Below are positions 59,166-64,000 of a DNA stretch of 64,000 nucleotides, one piece after another (the first letter of the stretch is position 1; each line of letters opens with the position of its first letter). The position numbers were made by a program, and so were the translations under genes. Origin of the DNA: Liolophura sinensis (lineage: Eukaryota; Mollusca; Polyplacophora; Chitonida; Chitonidae); NCBI RefSeq assembly GCF_032854445.1, contig NC_088295.1, forward strand, positions 49,029,385 through 49,093,384, written 5' to 3'. The notes under the pieces were generated by a model. The model was not told the DNA's origin, did not search any database, and saw only the letters and a program-made list of their open reading frames with translations.

Positions 59166-59979
59166 ATGAGGACCGTGAGATTCCTGACAGCAGTAAGTAA
59201 CCGATGCTCTGATAAGGAATCTTGCTGGAGCAGAAGCAGATTGACACAAGGTCAACGAGCATTTGAGGAATATTCGTCTAAGAACATTTTCAGAAGTATC
59301 CAATATCCACAGGATTTGATTTCTAAAATTTATTTTATGGGTCATCTTGACCGTGTTAAGCATCGATGACGTTCCAAATTGTTTCCTTTTTGTTCCTCTA
59401 AACACTGTATGCACGCTCAGGATAGATCTTTACATGCATTAATAAACGTTACTCGATACAAAGTAATTTTGTGAATGGCCAAACATAAATTTAAGAAAGT
59501 TCTAGTGACTTTATGGATAACCAGCATTAAATGTGTGGACATCAACTCCTGTTTTAAAATTCATATATTTTAATGCGTGTAATTCTGTTCCAAAAATATT
59601 TAAAACTTGAAAGTATATTTCGGTATCGTAGACTGTTATTGACTGCATTGAGACTGAGCCTCTATTGAGCCTTAGACTGAATTTTACGAGACAGTACCCA
59701 TATTTAATTCAAGTCAAAAATTCAAACATAGCTACAATTCACATTTTTGCTCTAGGAATTAAGTATAATATTTTTACACTGATTATTTACTGCAGAACTA
59801 TGCACCAAACACAATATTAGTTTTTTCCGGTCTTATATATATTAGTCTTTTTTAAGCACGTGCAATTTATGATTAAAGTTAAGTTTTTGGTAAATACGAA
59901 CCCTGGAGGTCTAATCATTCTATCACAAAGATACATTGTCTCCTATTTGAAGTACTTAACTAAATACTTTCCGTTGCAG

Positions 59980-60056
59980 CTCATATTGTCGTCAGCCTGA
60001 TGTCCGGGGGATCACCATTAGGACTGCTGGGCACCATTCTTATCAAGTTAGGCTGA
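59980..60056 (+). pseudogene. Membrane/GPI-signal exon of D2, out of reach of the current frame
   Basis: Acceptor TTGCAG, then THIVVSLMSGG... about 24 hydrophobic residues and TGA at 60054-60056, identical in length to D1 10896-10972. It follows the stalk exon end at 59192 (donor GTAAGT), but the -4 shift puts the stop upstream. AATAAA at 60242-60247. Confidence 0.55.
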
Positions 60057-60579
60057 TGATTGACATGCGGTGTCAAGCTCACACATTAAAAGTGGCGGAG
60101 AAGCGATGATTGGCACTATAGAAAAGGCTAACAAACCCCTGCTGAGACTGCTAATCTTACCAACCTGACCCAAAATTACTTGACATCCAAAACCTGGATT
60201 TATCTGAAAATAGTGACACAGCAAACATTGAAACTGCCTAAAATAAACATGGTGAAATGTTTCACGCATCTGGAGATCTTTCATGAGCAATATGGCAGTA
60301 TCAGTATACATGTATTCATATCGTCATCTGATCAGCGACTTTGTTTTTTGCTACTGATCTTAAACAGCTAAGCTGAGTTGTTCAAAAGCGTATTGGAACT
60401 CCCATTTAATCCCAGTATTAACATTAGTCCGGACTAAAGTGCCATCACCTTTGTATTGGGATGTAACTGCTATTAAGATTAATTTAAGCCTGGATTAAAT
60501 TTAATATAGTTTCGATCTACTTGCCTCTGTGGTTCTACCAGGTAATGTTGTTGTTTGTTCACCCTTGTTCTCGGATAGT

Positions 60580-60890
60580 CCCGACCGCTTCCGTAGCCTA
60601 ATGGTTAGAGCGTCCATCTTGAATTCAAGAAACATTGGATTAACCCGGGTCGGGTCATACCAGACTCGTTGCTACCTTCCTTTGCGCTAATCACTGAGAG
60701 GTTAAATCAAGGAAACATGAGTGGTTGGTCCGGTGTCAGTATAGTGTAACTTGATGGCAATCATGTCTCGTGTCTTCGGCATGATACTTCAGTGGCGCCA
60801 GCACAGCCACGAGAAGATATAGTATACAGACACATAGCTAATGACCCCTCCTCCTCATATGACTGAAAGATTGTCATAAGAGTTTGCTTG
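60580..60890 (+). repeat. Type-2 tRNA-derived SINE
   Basis: Sister of 11500-11805, with the same tRNA-like head (TAGCCTAATGGTTAGAGCG) and body. Confidence 0.65.
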
Positions 60891-60910
60891 TGAGATCAAG
60901 TATTTTTCAT

Positions 60911-61658
60911 GCGTTCTCCTTAGGGAAAGCATGCCTCTTGTATCCTCAGGGAAAGCATGTGCCTTGTATCCCCAAGGAAAGCATGTGTCTTGTGTCCACA
61001 GGGAAAGCATGTGTCTTGTGTCCACAGGGAAAGTATGTCTAGTGACCTCAGGGAAAACATGTGTCTTGTGTCCTAAGGAAAAGCATATGTCTTGTGTCCT
61101 GAGGGAAAGCATGTGCCTAGTGACCTCAGAGAAAGCATGTGTCTTGTGTCCTAAGGGAAAGCATGTGTCTTGTGTTCTCAGGGAGAGCATGTGCCTTGTA
61201 TCCTTATGAAAGCATGTGTCTTGTATCATCAGGGAGAGCATGTGTCTTGTATCCACAGGGAAAGCATGTGTCTTATGTCCTGAGGGAAAGCATTTGCCTT
61301 GTGTCCTCAAGGAAAGCATGTGTCTTGTGCTCTCAGGGAAAGCATGTGTCTTGTATCCACGGGGAAAGCAGGTGTCTTATGTCCTGAGGCAAAGCATGTG
61401 CCTTGTATGCTCAGGGAAAACATGTGCCTTGTATGCTCAGGGAAAGCATGTGTCTTGTGTCCTCAGGGAAAGCACGTGTTTTGTATCCTCAGGGAAAACA
61501 TGTGCCTTGTATCCTCAGGGAAAGCATGTGCCTTGTATCCTCAGGGAAAGCATGTGTCTTGTGTCCTCAGGGAAAACACGTGTTTTGTATCCTCAGGGAA
61601 AACATGTGCCTTGTATCCTCAGGGAAAGCATGTGCCTTGTGTCCTCAGGGAACACATG
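60911..61658. repeat. 26-bp minisatellite, about 28 units
   Basis: Sister of 11832-12500, with three more units, apparently inserted near 61075-61150 where 'gtcctgagggaaagcatgtg' and 'agtgacctcagagaaag' variants appear. Confidence 0.9.
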
Positions 61659-62649
61659 AAAGATGTTACAGGGTCTGTTTCGCAATGTCATTTTGGGATA
61701 AGTGCAGAAGTTTAATTTTTCCAACCAGATGTGCTGGATGCTCAAATCTGGCTTAACACAGAATCAGGGCTTAACATTTTATAGGTCATGTATATATTAA
61801 AGAGTTTAGTTTGGACTACAATTTTAGACTAAAGCCTAAATCACTTTGTGAAACGGACCCATGTACTAAAGCATATATGGTATAAATCAGAACTAACTAA
61901 GGGTAAACTGACGTTAAAAGCCTTTAGCCAGAACTTCAGTTGATATATACTCCAGATACATGTATATCAACTAGATGACACAACTCTCCGTTAAGCTCCT
62001 GAATCAAAACTCGACAGAGACAGTCCACAAATAGCAAACCAGGGTTTTAGTGTTACATGGAGAACCAGAATTTACAGTGAGTCCACAAGAAGATAAGCGC
62101 CGTTACCCCACTAATGACCCTCACATAATTGCACTGAACTGACGGAATGTAACCATCTTACTATAGCAGCGGGGTTTTCTCGAAACTAATGCAGTACATG
62201 ATGAATCCTGTAAATATTACTATATACATGCATCGACATTTAAGCGCAAGTCACAGCAGCACAGTGTGTTTGGTTTCTAACAGAATCTGTTTAGGATTCT
62301 TTATCTACGAGAGAAAGAAATATTTTCTCGTATAAAACTGTTCTTTAAGTTATTCAAATTCGTCCTGTGGATTTCCTGTGGAGAAATATATATTATTTAA
62401 GTTAGAGTTTTCTGTGCGATTTATTTGCAAAAAAGCATTTGATGGATCTATTACTGGTGTAAACCGTCTGTGTCTGCTTACAAACAGGTATAATGAGACC
62501 AGCATTAGTCCATAACTGTGGTAGTGTGTTGGAACAAGCTGCCAGATCAGTAGTTCAGGTTGTCAGACACTTGGTTTGATTTTGAGGTATAATTGCTTCC
62601 CACATGGACTTCCCGGGTTACCTGGAGGTTAATTTGGATGACGGTGGAT

Positions 62650-63910
62650 GATGGGTGTGTGCTGGGTGGATTGTGGGTGCGTGCTGGGTGAATGATGGGT
62701 ATGGGTTGGGTAGACGATGGGTGTGGGCTGGGTAAACGATGGTGTGGGCTGGATAGACCATGGATGTGGGCTGAATAGACAATGGGTATGGGTTGGGTAG
62801 ACGATGGGTTTGGGCTGGGTGGACGATGGGTGTGGACTGGGTGGATGATGGGTACGAGCTGAGTAGACGATGGGTGTGGGCTGGGTAGACGATGGGTGTG
62901 GACTGGATGGACCACCGGTGTGGGCTGGGTGGGCGATGAGTTTGGGCTGGGTAGAAGTTGGGTATGGGCTTGGTGGACGATTGGTGTGGGCTAGGTAGAC
63001 GATGAGTGTAGGCTGGGTGGACAATAGGTGTGGGCTGGGTGGACGATAGGTGTGGGCTGGGTAGACGATGGGTATGGGCTCGATGGGCCATGGGAATGGG
63101 CTGGGTATTCTGGGTGGATCATGGGTGTGGGCTTGGTAGACGATGGGTGTGGGCTGGGTAGATCATGGGTATGGGCTCTTTGGATCATGGGTATGGGCTG
63201 GGTAGACAATAGGTGTGGGCTGGGTGTATGATGGGTATGGGCTGGGTGAACGATGGGTGTCGGCTGGATAGACGATGGGTGTGGACTGGTTAGACGATGG
63301 GTGTGGGCTGGGTGTATGATGGGTATGGGCTGGGTGAACGATGGGTGTGGGCTGGATAGACGATGGGTGTGGGTTGGGTGTGTGATGGGAGTGGGCTGGG
63401 TGGATCATGGGTATGGGCTGGGTGGATCATGGGAGTGGGTTGGGTGGATAATGGTGTAGGTTGAGTATCCACTCAACCTACACCATTATCGACTCAACCC
63501 ACTCCCAAGATCCACCCAGCCCATACCTATGATCCACCCAGCCCACACCTATGATCCACCCAGCCCACTCCCATTATCCACCCAACCCACTCCCATCACA
63601 CATCAGAATTGGCTGGGTGGATCATGGGTGTGGGCTGGGTGGATCATGGGTGTGGGATGGGTAGATAATAAGTGTAGGCCGGATGAATCAGGGTGTGGGC
63701 TGAGTGGATCATCAGTATGGGCTGGTGGATCATGCGTGTGGGTTGGGTGGGTCATGGGTGCGGGCTGGTGGATCATGGGTGTGGGTTGACTGGATCATGG
63801 GTGTGGGTTAAGTGGATCATGGGTGTGGGTTGGGTGGGTCATGGGTGTGGGTTGGGTGGATCATGGGTGTGGGCTGGGTGGATGATGCGTATGAGCTGAG
63901 TGGATCATGC
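62650..63910. repeat. 22-bp GC-rich minisatellite, about 50 units, with an inverted insert
   Basis: Sister of 13470-14110, roughly twice as long. From 63467 to about 63600 the repeat runs in the opposite orientation (C-rich on the + strand), after which the original orientation resumes at 'catcagaattggctggg'. Open frames on both strands are by-products. Confidence 0.9.
63448..63489. repeat. Perfect 19-bp hairpin at the inversion junction
   Basis: ATAATGGTGTAGGTTGAGT (63448-63466), loop ATCC, then its exact reverse complement (63471-63489). Pairing continues outward, with a few mismatches, for roughly 60 or more bases per arm. Confidence 0.9.
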
Positions 63911-64000
63911 GTTTTAGTTTCATGGATGATAAATATTGGCCAAATGTATGTGTATATGTGTATATGTTGCCGGAGATAAATCAAAGGCGTTGCTATCATA

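Noticed and set aside
62547-63999. Pro/His/Ser/Thr-rich open frames on the - strand and Trp/Gly/Val-rich frames on the + strand
   Set aside because: By-products of the 22-bp minisatellite; frame and composition follow the unit, and the flanking sequence shows no gene structure.

Overview
The window reads as nuclear DNA of a marine invertebrate, most likely a lophotrochozoan such as a mollusc or brachiopod. Genes are split into short exons with GT-AG introns, the DNA is AT-rich, minisatellites are common, and two families of tRNA-derived SINEs (one with ATTT/AAAT tails) are scattered throughout. I cannot name a species. No rRNA, functional tRNA, CRISPR array or prokaryotic operon is visible.

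The core content is a head-to-tail cluster of related cell-surface receptor genes, all on the + strand. Each is built from the same modules, each module being one exon and almost every junction being phase 1: signal peptide; one or two 8-10-cysteine domains that resemble SUEL/rhamnose-binding lectin (Gal_Lectin) domains; a Thr/Pro-rich stalk; a membrane exon; and in some genes a tyrosine-rich cytoplasmic exon with ITIM-like, YxN and NPxY motifs. From left to right: (A) the last two exons of a C-type receptor (369-1714); (D1) a broken two-domain, short-tail or GPI-like gene (6602-10972); unrecognised exon-like remnants (15903-18010); (B1) a relic with an N-terminal SUEL fragment, a membrane exon that has lost its splice donor and an orphan tail exon (19573-21555); (B0) a short gene that ends after one and a half lectin-like domains and would be secreted (27896-29175), followed by decayed domain exons; (B2) a complete 5-exon receptor of about 290 aa (37155-41682); (C) a complete 5-exon receptor of about 404 aa (45696-49642); (D2) a second copy of D (55219-60056), intact through both lectin-like domains but frameshifted in the stalk.

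Three scales of duplication explain the layout. Positions 1-14.27 kb recur at about 47.9-64.0 kb with about 98% identity in the coding part, carrying the A/C tail gene plus D as a pair. Positions 19.67-24.38 kb recur at 39.74-44.73 kb with more divergence. The upstream cassette at about 26.6-27.74 kb recurs at 30.5-31.72 kb. A decayed Ty3/gypsy-like LTR retrotransposon on the - strand (about 31.79-36.85 kb) sits between the duplicated promoter cassette and the first exon of B2. Minisatellites with 85-, 26- and 22-bp units occupy 16.8-17.2, 11.8-12.5/60.9-61.7 and 13.5-14.1/62.6-63.9 kb.

Inference: the locus looks like a rapidly evolving paired-receptor system. Similar ectodomains are attached to signalling tails (A, B2, C), to a short hydrophobic C-terminus (D), or to nothing (B0, D2 as read). 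Innate immunity, allorecognition or gamete recognition are possible roles; the sequence alone does not choose among them. The near-identical 1-14 kb and 48-64 kb blocks could also be two haplotypes placed in tandem by the assembler, which must be excluded before the copies are counted.
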